From Methylocystis parvus OBBP (GTDB lineage: Bacteria; Pseudomonadota; Alphaproteobacteria; Rhizobiales; Beijerinckiaceae): a stretch of DNA of 64,000 nt. The notes under the pieces were generated by a model. That model saw nothing but the letters and a program-made list of their open reading frames with translations. It was not told the DNA's origin and did not search any database. The stretch lies in assembly GCF_027571405.1 (NCBI RefSeq), contig NZ_CP092968.1, positions 3,494,001-3,558,000 of the forward strand. Direction: 5' to 3'. Positions 39,979-47,803 of this stretch are shown in pieces. The first letter of the stretch is position 1, and the number at the start of each line of letters is the position of its first letter. Made by a program: the position numbers and the translations under genes.

Positions 39979-40716
39979 GTGACCAAAGAGCCCCGCGACG
40001 CGCCGCAATTCTACCTCACCTCGCCGGCGCCGTGCCCCTATCTACCGGGGCGCGCCGAACGCAAGGTGTTTACGCATCTCATCGGACTGCGAGCGCCGGC
40101 GCTCAACGACACGCTGACGCAGTCCGGATTTCGCCGCTCGCAGACCATCGCCTATCGGCCGGCCTGCGAGCATTGCCGCGCCTGCGTATCGGTGCGGGTG
40201 AAAATCGGGGAGTTTGAGCCGTCGCGCACCCAGAGGCGCATCGCGCGCCGCAACGCCGAAATTGTCGGAGAGGGCCGACCCGCGCGGGCGACGGCGGAGC
40301 AATTCGCGCTTTTTCGCCGCTATGTCGGGGCGCGACACGCCGATGGCGGCATGGCCGACATGAATATGGTCGATTATCAGATGATGATCGAAGACAGCCA
40401 TGTCGACACGCGGCTCATCGAATACCGCCTTGCGCCCGATCTGCCGGGCGGCGACGCCGACCAGCTCGTGGCCTGCTGCCTCACCGACCGGCTCGCGGAC
40501 GGCCTGTCCATGGTCTATTCCTTCTACGAGCCGGCGTTCGAGTCCCGCTCGCTCGGCTCCTTCATGATACTCGATCACATGCGCCGCGCGCAGGCCGCGG
40601 GCCTGCCGCATCTCTATCTCGGTTATTGGGTCGAGGGTTCGCGCAAGATGGATTACAAGGCGCGCTTTCTCCCGCAGGAGCGCCTGGGGCCCGAAGGATG
40701 GGCGCGCATCGGCTAG
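39979..40716 (+). CDS. bpt: Aspartate/glutamate leucyltransferase (N-end rule)
   Basis: Transfers leucine from Leu-tRNA to proteins with N-terminal Asp or Glu, marking them for ClpS/ClpAP degradation. The 245 residues match Bpt. The ATE-type features are [29 protein letters not shown] with paired cysteines, a basic RRIARRNAE segment, and the C-terminal [20 protein letters not shown]. The start is GTG. The last base pairs overlap the stop of the convergent ATPase gene by four bases. Confidence 0.93.
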   Translation: MTKEPRDAPQFYLTSPAPCPYLPGRAERKVFTHLIGLRAPALNDTLTQSGFRRSQTIAYRPACEHCRACVSVRVKIGEFEPSRTQRRIARRNAEIVGEGRPARATAEQFALFRRYVGARHADGGMADMNMVDYQMMIEDSHVDTRLIEYRLAPDLPGGDADQLVACCLTDRLADGLSMVYSFYEPAFESRSLGSFMILDHMRRAQAAGLPHLYLGYWVEGSRKMDYKARFLPQERLGPEGWARIG

Positions 40717-41477
40717 GTTTCGAGCATGGCCTCGACGAAGCCTTCGGGATCGGCGCAAAAATTCCTGAGCAAAGTGAAATGCCTGGTCTCGCGCAGCGTG
40801 ATCGGCCGCAGCCCGCCTCTGTCGAGGCCAAGCAGCGTCGCGCCTTTATGCGCCATCAGCAGGGGCGAATGGGTCGCCATGATTACCTGGCAGACGCCCG
40901 ACTCCTCCATCCGCCGCAGCAGTTTCAGGAACTCGATCTGGCGCCTCGGCGAGAGCGCGGATTCTGGCTCGTCGAAAATATAGATGCCCTGCCGCTGGCA
41001 GCGCTCTTCGAAGAAGAGCAAAAAGCCTTCGCCATGAGAGTGCGAGAGAAAATCGGGCGGCGGCCCGCCAGCGTCCAGAGCCGCCTCGTCGAGATAACGA
41101 GCGACTGAATAAAAGCTTTCGGCGCGAAAGAACCATCCGTTCGTCATGCGCGGAAGCCAGCTCGCGCGTAACGCCTCGCCAAGCCGGCCGCCCTGCTTTT
41201 CCAGCGCGCGGGAATGATCGACCGGCATATAGCCCTTGCCGCCGCCAGCGTCGTCATAGCCGGCGAAGGCGGCGATTCCTTCCAGCAATGTCGATTTACC
41301 GACGCCGTTCTCGCCGACGATGATCGTCACCGGAGACTCGAATTCGAGTTCGAAGTCTCCGCTTCCGAACAAAGGCAGGCAAAAGGGATAGGCGTTGCGG
41401 TCTGAAATGCGCTCGGGATCGAGCCAGACGCGCTTGAGATAGGGCGCCTTTAAACGAATATCGCGCGGGCGTCGCAT
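40713..41477 (-). CDS. AAA/ABC-type ATPase (COG3910-like)
   Basis: A 254-residue soluble ATPase of the RecF/ABC class. Walker A is [18 protein letters not shown], the signature-like segment is [14 protein letters not shown], Walker B is [14 protein letters not shown], and the switch histidine is in [12 protein letters not shown]. Stand-alone ATPases of this type act in defence, DNA repair or unknown roles, and no partner gene (nuclease or toxin) is adjacent. The frame reaches 41531, but [10 protein letters not shown] at 41477 is chosen because the longer form would overlap the pspA terminator. Confidence 0.82.
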   Translation of the reverse strand: MRRPRDIRLKAPYLKRVWLDPERISDRNAYPFCLPLFGSGDFELEFESPVTIIVGENGVGKSTLLEGIAAFAGYDDAGGGKGYMPVDHSRALEKQGGRLGEALRASWLPRMTNGWFFRAESFYSVARYLDEAALDAGGPPPDFLSHSHGEGFLLFFEERCQRQGIYIFDEPESALSPRRQIEFLKLLRRMEESGVCQVIMATHSPLLMAHKGATLLGLDRGGLRPITLRETRHFTLLRNFCADPEGFVEAMLET

Positions 41478-41497
41478 AGGGTCTCGAAACGAAATGC

Positions 41498-41521
41498 GGC
41501 GCCCCGCCGAAGCGGGGCGCC
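41498..41521 (-). terminator. pspA terminator with UUCG loop
   Basis: GGCGCCCCGC and GCGGGGCGCC pair in a 10-bp stem (41498-41521) with a TTCG loop on the minus strand, followed by GCATTTCGTTTCG. It begins seven bases past the pspA stop and precedes the ATPase gene. Confidence 0.75.
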
Positions 41522-41527
41522 TTTGCC

Positions 41528-42214
41528 TCACATGAAGCGAAGCTTGACGTCCGCCTTCAGCGCCGTCATGCGATCCGCGATCTGCCGGTCGCGCAGGATG
41601 ACGTCGAGTTCGGCGAGCTTGGCGCTGGTCTCCGCCTTGGTCGCGGCGAAGGTCGGGATTTCGCCCGCGGCCGCTTTCATCGCGCGCTCGAAGGCCGCCA
41701 CGGATGTCTCGACGCGGCGGTCGGGCGTTTTGACGGCGTCGGCTCCGGCTGGCGCGTCGCGCTCGGCCTCGCGCCGCGCGGCGGCGAAGGCCTCGAGCGA
41801 TTCTCGCATGTCATTCATGCGGGCGGACAGCGCCGCAATGTCGCGCGCCATTGCGCTCTCGTCGCCGGCGGCTTCCTGCTCGGCCTTGGCCAGTCCTTCG
41901 AGCTGCGCTTCGAGATCGAGCTGGCGGGAGACCGCCGCCTGCGCGAGATCTTCGCGGCCTTCTTTCATCGCTGCGCGAGCGTTGTCGCCAAGATCTTCTA
42001 TTTTCTTGCGAACCATCTGCGCCTGCCGCGTGGCCTGAAGTCGGCGCGCGCTGGCGCGACCCATTTCGCTGCGGGCTTCGTCGATAATCCGCTCGACCTC
42101 GCGAACGGTTTCTTTCATCACGCTTTCCGCGCGCGAGGCTTCCATGCGATCGACGAGATCGCCAAAATCGCCGGAGAGAATGCGCTTGATGCGCGCAGCA
42201 ATGCTTTCGGTCAT
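41528..42214 (-). CDS. PspA/IM30 family membrane-stress protein
   Basis: A 228-residue, largely coiled-coil protein, as in the PspA/Vipp1 family that polymerises on the inner membrane to keep it intact under stress. The N-terminus (SIAARIKRILSGDFGDLVDRMEA) is the usual amphipathic region, followed by heptad-rich helices with the SARRLQATRQAQMVRKKIEDLG pattern. AGGAG lies before the ATG. It is divergent from the lemA-M48 protease operon, which also deals with envelope maintenance, across 208 bases. The family is clear; orthology to E. coli pspA is not. Confidence 0.85.
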   Translation of the reverse strand: MTESIAARIKRILSGDFGDLVDRMEASRAESVMKETVREVERIIDEARSEMGRASARRLQATRQAQMVRKKIEDLGDNARAAMKEGREDLAQAAVSRQLDLEAQLEGLAKAEQEAAGDESAMARDIAALSARMNDMRESLEAFAAARREAERDAPAGADAVKTPDRRVETSVAAFERAMKAAAGEIPTFAATKAETSAKLAELDVILRDRQIADRMTALKADVKLRFM

Positions 42215-42422
42215 GATATGCTCCTCATCGCCCGCGCGCCGCGACGGCGGACCGAACGAAAAGCTAGGTCAGCCGCGCTAACCCTGCGTTAAATTGCGGC
42301 TCTATTTGTAAGCGGGAATTTCACCGCCTGTTCACCATCGCCGCACTCTCTCGATTTTCGTAACGTCTCACAAAGCGCCATTGTCGAAACTGCCTTCATT
42401 CGCTTCAGGCTCGGAGGGGCGC

Positions 42423-42983
42423 ATGAGCTTTTTTTGGATTTTGGCGACCTGTCTCGGCGCAGTCGCCGCATTGTGCTGGATGACGTATAACCGCCTGATG
42501 GCGCTCGACTCGCGCTGCGAGCAGGCGATGGCGGACATCGACGTGCAGCTCAAGCAGCGCCATGCTTTGCTGCCCAATCTGCTCGAAACCGTGCGCGCTT
42601 TTACGCAGCATGAGCGCGACGCGATCGAAGTCGTCGCCAAGGCCCGCGCCGCCGCGGTCCGCGCCACGACGCCGCAGGCGCAGCTTCTGGCGGAAACGGC
42701 GCTCGGCGACGGCATTCGTCAATTGCTGACGATCGCCGAAAGCTATCCCGATCTGAAGGCCTCGCAGCATTTCCGCGAGCTGCGGATCGAGATCGCGGAC
42801 GTCGAGAACAAGCTGGCGGCCTCCCGACGCTATCTCAACGCGACGGTGAATGAATTCAACGCCACGCTTCGGCAGTTTCCCGCCAATGTGCTTGCGGGCC
42901 AGTTTCATCTCGCGCGCCGCCCCTTCTACGACATCGGCGTCGAGCGCGTGCTGCTCGATGATGCGCCCGTTCTCAAAATGTGA
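42423..42983 (+). CDS. lemA: LemA family protein
   Basis: A 186-residue protein with one N-terminal membrane helix (FFWILATCLGAVAALCW) and a four-helix LemA domain: YNRLMALDSRCEQAMADIDVQLKQRHALLPNLLETVRAF and AASRRYLNATVNEFNATLRQFPANVLA. LemA proteins often partner membrane metalloproteases, and an M48 protease follows two genes later. GGAGG six bases before the ATG fixes the start; the longer frame to 42381 is rejected. The precise role is unknown. Confidence 0.9.
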   Translation: MSFFWILATCLGAVAALCWMTYNRLMALDSRCEQAMADIDVQLKQRHALLPNLLETVRAFTQHERDAIEVVAKARAAAVRATTPQAQLLAETALGDGIRQLLTIAESYPDLKASQHFRELRIEIADVENKLAASRRYLNATVNEFNATLRQFPANVLAGQFHLARRPFYDIGVERVLLDDAPVLKM

Positions 42984-43061
42984 CGCGCCGTCGCAGCGGG
43001 ACGCGGCAAGCGCCCGTCAGAACGAGGCGTCGCGCTTCAAGCTTGTATTGGAAGATAAATT

Positions 43062-43346
43062 ATGGCCGGGGCGCTACTTATTTGCTTTGCGTTCGATCTT
43101 GGCTGGCGCGGCTATGGCTGGCGCTCGCATCTCTGGCTCGCGCTCGCCTTTGTCGTCGTCATGACGATTTTCAGCGTCCTCACCAGCCGGCTGACTATCC
43201 TGGGCATGCTCTTTAGCAGCTATATCGAAATGGCCGCGATCTTCGAAGCGCTGTTCGTTCTGCCCTTCTGGGGCGTCGGGCTCGGCGCTCGGCGGATATT
43301 CGGGGGCGGCAACCCCTATTCGCTGAAATTCTCCTTCGACGTTTGA
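43062..43346 (+). CDS. Small membrane protein between lemA and the M48 protease
   Basis: A 94-residue protein with two or three hydrophobic segments (for example HLWLALAFVVVMTIFSVL and EMAAIFEALFVLPFWGVGL). A GGAAG ribosome site lies eight bases before the ATG, and its TGA overlaps the possible TTG start of the protease gene. I do not recognise a family. Position suggests a subunit or modulator of the LemA/M48 membrane system. A chance frame is possible but less likely given the ribosome site and spacing. Confidence 0.6.
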   Translation: MAGALLICFAFDLGWRGYGWRSHLWLALAFVVVMTIFSVLTSRLTILGMLFSSYIEMAAIFEALFVLPFWGVGLGARRIFGGGNPYSLKFSFDV

Positions 43347-43357
43347 GCGCCTTCGCC

Positions 43358-45337
43358 ATGCTCCCCGCGCGCGGCCTTTACGGCCATATACGAAACAACA
43401 ACGCGAAATCGCTGCTGCTGCTCGGCGCCTTTCTGCTGCTGTTCGAGTTTCTGGCGCTCGCCGTCACTCATGCGCGCTTCCTGAACGTTCAACTCGCGGG
43501 CGAGCGCTTCCTGCAATGGACGACGCGCGCGCCCGAGAACGCGCCCGCCTTGCAGACCGAGGCGCAAAAGGAGAACGCGGCGAAGCGGAAGGCCGGGAAG
43601 GAGAAAGGCGTCAATGACGTCGTCAAGATCCTCGACTCGCCTTTTTTCCAGTCCTTCCGCCGCAATCTCTGGTGGCAGACGCTGATCGGCGCCTTTTGCT
43701 GGTTCGCCGTCGCCTGGGTGTTTTTCAAACATGCGGTGATCCGCGCGACGGGCGCGGAGCCGGTCGAGCGGCGCGACGAGCCGCGCCTTTACAACATCGT
43801 CGAAAATCTCTCGATCCTCGCCGGCGTGCCCCGTCCGTCGATCCATGTGATCGAAACGCTCGCGCGCAACGCTTTTTCCGCCGGACTGTCGCCTTCGTCG
43901 TCGGTCATCGCGGTCACGCGCGGTCTGCTCGACCGGCTCGACGACCGCGAACTAACGGCGGTGCTGGCGCATGAAATCACGCATATCAAGAACGGCGACA
44001 TCCGCCTCGCGGCGGCGGCTTCCCTCTTCTGCGGCATCCTCTTCCGTTCCGCCTGGGACGTGCTGACGGCGCCCAAGCTCGGCAAGGACCCGCGCGCCTA
44101 TATCGCCCTCGTCTTCATGCTCCCTTTCGTGACGGTCGCGCTCGCCATCGTCGTCTGGGCGGTCGTCGTCGTCATTCTCGGCGGCTGGCTCGTTCGTTTC
44201 CTCTTCTCGCGCTCGCGCGACTTCATGGCCGACGCCGGCGCCGTGGAGCTGACCAAAGACCCCGAGGCGCTCGCTTCCGCCCTGCGCAAGATCGAGGGCC
44301 GCGAGTCGCTGGAGGGCGTCGACGTCGCCGTCGAGGCGATGCTCTTCGCCTCCGCCAATGGCGGTCCGCTCTCGACGCATCCAAGTCCGCGCGAGCGCAT
44401 TGCGGCGCTTCGCCTGGCCGTTCCGGACATGGCCTCCGCCGCCGCTGTCTCCAGCGCCGCCGAACGCAAGACGAAACTGGGCTATTTAGAGATCAAGGCC
44501 GCCGCCGGCCGCATGCCGAAATGGGTCTCCAGCCGCTGGATTCTTTTCCCGGCGAGCGCGCTCAGCCTGGTTCTCGCCTATGGCGTCGGCGAGATCGTCG
44601 ACCCGACGATGAACGACACAATGACGGCCTGGTGGAGCGCCTATCTGCCGGGCGCCGATACGAAGGCGATTACGGCGAAGCTCAACGCCGCCTTCAACAT
44701 GGATGCGGGGGAATTCAGCTCGCAATCGCTCGCGGAACGCAAATCCGAGATCGGCGCGCAGCCGGCGGCGTGCTTCCCGCTCAACGGCTTGGACGCCTAC
44801 GATCCGGGATCGGCGGCGTTCAGGCCGCCGCCGGTGGACGACGCCGCGATGCGGCGAGGCTTCGTCCCTTCCAATATGGACGGGATCATCTTCGCCTGGC
44901 GGGGACGGCTCCTGCTGGAGAGCGCCGCCAGCCGCTGCCCGCGTGAGAACTGCGCGGGCAAGGCGCTCGCCGACTATAAGGAGGCGCTGCGCGATTATGT
45001 CCGCGCGCGCGTGGGTCTCGCGCGCGGTTTCGATCGTCGCTACGGCGCGGCGGGACTGGCCTTCGCTCAAGACTACTACAAGCGCGCGTCCCATCCGGAA
45101 TTGATGGCCGACCTCCGCGCCCGGATGGCGCAGGGGCAGGTCGACCCCCGGGAATTTCCGAATTATTACGACGCCGTCCTGCTCGCCGCGGAAAAGCCGC
45201 CAGAGTCCTTCAAGCCCTGTCGCACCGACGCCGAATGGCGCGCGAGCGCTTTTCCTGCTCCCGCTCCGGCGCCCGCGACCAAGGCCGGCGTCTCGAAGCC
45301 CTATCCGATGGTGAGCCGGGCGGCGCTGGGGAAATAA
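43358..45337 (+). CDS. M48 family membrane metallopeptidase
   Basis: A large (659-residue) zinc protease related to HtpX. It has an N-terminal helix, a second hydrophobic segment (LIGAFCWFAVAWVFF), the zinc motif LAHEITHIKNGD with a downstream FMADAGAVELTKDP as the third ligand region, more membrane helices (MLPFVTVALAIVVWAVVVVIL) and a long C-terminal periplasmic or cytosolic domain with several cysteines (CFPL, CPRENC) that is not recognised. Typical HtpX is about 290 residues, so the C-terminal 300 are extra. A TTG at 43343, overlapping the preceding stop, is an alternative start. Confidence 0.88.
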   Translation: MLPARGLYGHIRNNNAKSLLLLGAFLLLFEFLALAVTHARFLNVQLAGERFLQWTTRAPENAPALQTEAQKENAAKRKAGKEKGVNDVVKILDSPFFQSFRRNLWWQTLIGAFCWFAVAWVFFKHAVIRATGAEPVERRDEPRLYNIVENLSILAGVPRPSIHVIETLARNAFSAGLSPSSSVIAVTRGLLDRLDDRELTAVLAHEITHIKNGDIRLAAAASLFCGILFRSAWDVLTAPKLGKDPRAYIALVFMLPFVTVALAIVVWAVVVVILGGWLVRFLFSRSRDFMADAGAVELTKDPEALASALRKIEGRESLEGVDVAVEAMLFASANGGPLSTHPSPRERIAALRLAVPDMASAAAVSSAAERKTKLGYLEIKAAAGRMPKWVSSRWILFPASALSLVLAYGVGEIVDPTMNDTMTAWWSAYLPGADTKAITAKLNAAFNMDAGEFSSQSLAERKSEIGAQPAACFPLNGLDAYDPGSAAFRPPPVDDAAMRRGFVPSNMDGIIFAWRGRLLLESAASRCPRENCAGKALADYKEALRDYVRARVGLARGFDRRYGAAGLAFAQDYYKRASHPELMADLRARMAQGQVDPREFPNYYDAVLLAAEKPPESFKPCRTDAEWRASAFPAPAPAPATKAGVSKPYPMVSRAALGK

Positions 45338-45482
45338 GGCCGCAGGTCATAAAATCGCCGCCTATTCGCGCCTTGTTAACTCTCAAGCTGCACATCATGT
45401 CAAACTTCGTCCGGCGCAGCCTCGGCGGCGCCGGACTGAACGATTTCCCTCCGCGGCCGCGGAAAAGCTGCGACTGGAGCGA

Positions 45483-46808
45483 ATGTTGCGAAAATTAGCG
45501 ATCCTCCCGCTTTCTCTTGGACTTGCGCTTGGCGCGACCGTCTCCGCGCGCGCGGAGACGGGGCAGGCCGAATGGGCCCAAAGCTATGACGCCGCCGCGC
45601 GTCTCACCGTGTCGCGTTCGACGACGCCCATTCTGTCGGAAGCCACTGTCGCGGCGACCGAGCGCGCCATAGAGCGCTATCGCGAGATCGTCGCCAATGG
45701 CGGCTGGCCGACCGTGCCGAGCCAGCAATTGCGGCTCGGCTCCAACAGCCCGGGCGTGTCGGCCCTGCGCCGACGCCTGATCGTCAGCGGCGACATCGGC
45801 CCCGAGACAGGCACGAGCCCGGTCTTCGACTCTTATGTCGAAGCCGCCGTGCGCCGCTTTCAGGCGCGCCACGGCGTCATCGAGACGGGCGTCGTCAATC
45901 AGCAGACTCTCACCGCGCTCAACGTTCCCGCCGAGACGCGCCTGCGTCAGCTCGAGACCAATCTCGTGCGCCTGCGCAGCTTCTCGCATGATCTCGGAAG
46001 CCGCTACGTCACGGCGAACATTCCGGCGGCGCAGGTCGAGACCGTCGAGGGCGGACAGGTGGTCTCCCATCACATTGCGGGCGTCGGCAAGATCGACCGA
46101 CAGTCGCCGGTGATGCAGACCAAGGCCTATCAGATCAATTTCAACCCGTTCTGGACGGTGCCGGCTTCGGTCATCCGCAAGGATCTCATCCCCAAGATGC
46201 AGGCGGACCCCAATTACCTCCACGACAACCACATCCGCGTCTACAACAAGGAAGGCCAGGAGCTGCAGCCCGAGCAGATCAACTGGCGCTCGCTCGACGC
46301 GCTCAATTACAAGTTCAAGCAGGATATTGGCGGCGACTTCAACTCGCTCGGCGTCGTGCGCATCGACATCGCCAATCCTTATGGCGTCTACATGCACGAC
46401 ACGCCGGCGAAGGGCGTCTTTGGCGACGATTACCGCTTCGTCTCGTCGGGCTGCATCCGCCTGCAGAATGTGCGCGACTATGTCGCCTTCCTGCTGCGCG
46501 ATACGCCCGGCTGGGATCGCGAGGCGATCGACCGCGCCATCGCGTCCGGCGAACGCCTCGACGTGAAAATCAATCCCGCGGTGCCGGTCTATTGGGTCTA
46601 TGTCACCGCCTGGGGCACGCCCGACGGCGTCACGCAGTTCCGCGAAGACATCTATCAGCGCGACGGCCTGACCGCCTCGCGCGCCGAACCGGCGGATTAT
46701 TCGCAAATGCCGGTGACGCAAGCCGCCGCGCCGCAGGCCGCTGCGCCGCAGAGTCAGGGTCCGCGCCCCATGCGCAGCGAGCCGCTTCTGCCGCGCGACG
46801 ATCAATAA
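45483..46808 (+). CDS. L,D-transpeptidase (YcbB/YkuD type)
   Basis: A periplasmic enzyme that makes 3-3 peptidoglycan cross-links or attaches proteins to the wall. The 441 residues have a signal peptide (LAILPLSLGLALGATVSARA), a peptidoglycan-binding domain (about 80-140, VEAAVRRFQARHGV), a YcbB-like capping region, and the YkuD catalytic motif YMHDTPAKGVFGDDYRFVSSGCIRLQNV, with the nucleophile cysteine in SSGC. A Gln/Pro-rich C-terminal tail follows. The SemiSWEET gene starts 14 bases after its stop. Confidence 0.92.
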   Translation: MLRKLAILPLSLGLALGATVSARAETGQAEWAQSYDAAARLTVSRSTTPILSEATVAATERAIERYREIVANGGWPTVPSQQLRLGSNSPGVSALRRRLIVSGDIGPETGTSPVFDSYVEAAVRRFQARHGVIETGVVNQQTLTALNVPAETRLRQLETNLVRLRSFSHDLGSRYVTANIPAAQVETVEGGQVVSHHIAGVGKIDRQSPVMQTKAYQINFNPFWTVPASVIRKDLIPKMQADPNYLHDNHIRVYNKEGQELQPEQINWRSLDALNYKFKQDIGGDFNSLGVVRIDIANPYGVYMHDTPAKGVFGDDYRFVSSGCIRLQNVRDYVAFLLRDTPGWDREAIDRAIASGERLDVKINPAVPVYWVYVTAWGTPDGVTQFREDIYQRDGLTASRAEPADYSQMPVTQAAAPQAAAPQSQGPRPMRSEPLLPRDDQ

Positions 46809-46822
46809 AGATCGCCGCTTCC

Positions 46823-47077
46823 GTGATCGACTCGGCGCTCGTCGGCTATGTGGCGGCGGTCTCGACGACCGTCGCCTTCGTCCCGCAAGTCGCGCGCACA
46901 TGGCGCACGCGTTCGACCGGCGACATCTCGCTTAACATGTATCTGCTGCTCGTCGCCGGGACGGCGCTCTGGCTCGCTTATGGCCTGATGACGCAGGCCG
47001 CGCCGGTCATCGCGTCGAATGTCGTCAATATCTGCCTGCAGGGCTCGATTTTATATTTGAAGCTGCGGCACGGATAG
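46823..47077 (+). CDS. SemiSWEET sugar transporter (PQ-loop/MtN3)
   Basis: An 84-residue protein with three helices and the PQ-loop signature: AVSTTVAFVPQVARTWRTRSTGDIS followed by LLLVAGTALWLAYGLM and ASNVVNICLQGSILYLKLR. SemiSWEETs dimerise to move sugars in either direction. The start is GTG and follows the L,D-transpeptidase gene by 14 bases, so they are likely co-transcribed. A composite repeat lies directly downstream. Confidence 0.88.
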   Translation: MIDSALVGYVAAVSTTVAFVPQVARTWRTRSTGDISLNMYLLLVAGTALWLAYGLMTQAAPVIASNVVNICLQGSILYLKLRHG

Positions 47078-47085
47078 CCTTTCTC

Positions 47086-47200
47086 CGTCATTGCGAGCGA
47101 AGCGAAGCAATCCAGCTCCATGGCGACGACGCAGGATTGCTTTGTCGCATTTTCTCGAAGTCGGGTATACCCGACTTCGCATGTGCTCCTCGCAATGACG
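47086..47200. repeat. Composite palindromic repeat, copy B
   Basis: Complete element: CGTCATTGCGAG at the left, CTCGCAATGACG at the right, nested CAATCCAG and a less perfect AGGATTG, and the central dyad GAAGTCGGGTA/TACCCGACTTC at 47157-47178. It separates the SemiSWEET gene from the NADH dehydrogenase remnant. Confidence 0.9.
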
Positions 47201-47225
47201 CGTGCAAAATCAGCACGTAACAAAG

Positions 47226-47336
47226 TCAGCGCGTAATCAGCCGCGCGCCGCGATGGTAGGTGAAATAAGCGGCGACCCAGCTGATGGCGACGAAAATTCC
47301 GCTGCGCAGATTCACCAGAAAATAGACGTCGATGGG
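47226..47336 (-). pseudogene. Remnant 3' end of a type II NADH dehydrogenase
   Basis: About 36 codons on the minus strand read IDVYFLVNLRSGIFVAISW and then VAAYFTYHRGARLITR followed by TGA, closely matching the membrane-associated C-terminus of NDH-2-type FAD/NAD(P) oxidoreductases (pattern FRNR...W.W.Y.T..RG.RLI). No catalytic part remains: upstream the frame runs into a hairpin and an in-frame stop, then another gene. It is a deletion remnant, with a composite repeat 26 bases from its stop. Confidence 0.75.
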
Positions 47337-47352
47337 AAGGGATGATGGGAGC

Positions 47353-47381
47353 TCCCTCTCCCCGTTTCACGGCGAGAGGGA
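47353..47381. terminator. Hairpin downstream of the exported protein gene
   Basis: TCCCTCTC (47353-47360) and GAGAGGGA (47374-47381) pair with a small internal loop. It starts just past the stop of the gene at 47387 on the minus strand. No T tract follows; it resembles a widespread intergenic palindrome and may act as a terminator. Confidence 0.4.
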
Positions 47382-47386
47382 AAGCT

Positions 47387-47803
47387 TTACTGCTGCGCCG
47401 CCTTCCAGGTGCCGCCGCACATATCGGTCGATGACGACCACGCGCCCGAGCCCTTGCCGCCTTTTAGCGTGCCGTGGAAGCGCGCAATGTGGTCGCCCGA
47501 GCCGGTGAAGCGGGCGACGATATTGCCCTCTTCGTCGACATAGCCCCAGGACTCGACCGCCGCGCCTTCGGCTGAGGCAATTTTGCCCTCAGCGATTTGC
47601 AGCTTGGTCGGAATAAGCGACGGGCACGTCCCGACGCTTGTCGTCGCCTCGATGCTCCAGGAGCCGTTTGGTTCCGACGCCGTCGAGGCCGGGGCCGCGC
47701 TCTGCGGGGTCTCCGCCGGCTTGGCGTGATGCTTGTGTCCCCCCTTCGCCAGCGCGCCGCTCGTCGCGAGCGACGCCGCAATGGCGATTGCCCATAACCT
47801 CAT
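47387..47803 (-). CDS. Small exported protein, function unknown
   Basis: A 138-residue protein with a signal peptide (RLWAIAIAASLATSGALA), a His/Lys-rich segment (KGGHKHHAKPAE), an Ala/Pro/Ser linker and a C-terminal domain of about 90 residues with two cysteines (GTCPSL and DMCGGTW) and alternating beta-type segments (GYVDEEGNIVARFTG). The last domain looks like a small beta-barrel or lipocalin-like fold, but I do not recognise it. Its ATG overlaps the mutA stop as ATGA. Co-translation with a cytosolic mutase subunit is unexpected. Confidence 0.72.
   Translation of the reverse strand: MRLWAIAIAASLATSGALAKGGHKHHAKPAETPQSAAPASTASEPNGSWSIEATTSVGTCPSLIPTKLQIAEGKIASAEGAAVESWGYVDEEGNIVARFTGSGDHIARFHGTLKGGKGSGAWSSSTDMCGGTWKAAQQ

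Noticed and set aside
40713..41477. Stand-alone ATPase as part of a defence system
   Set aside because: No nuclease, toxin or other defence partner is adjacent; neighbours are bpt and pspA.
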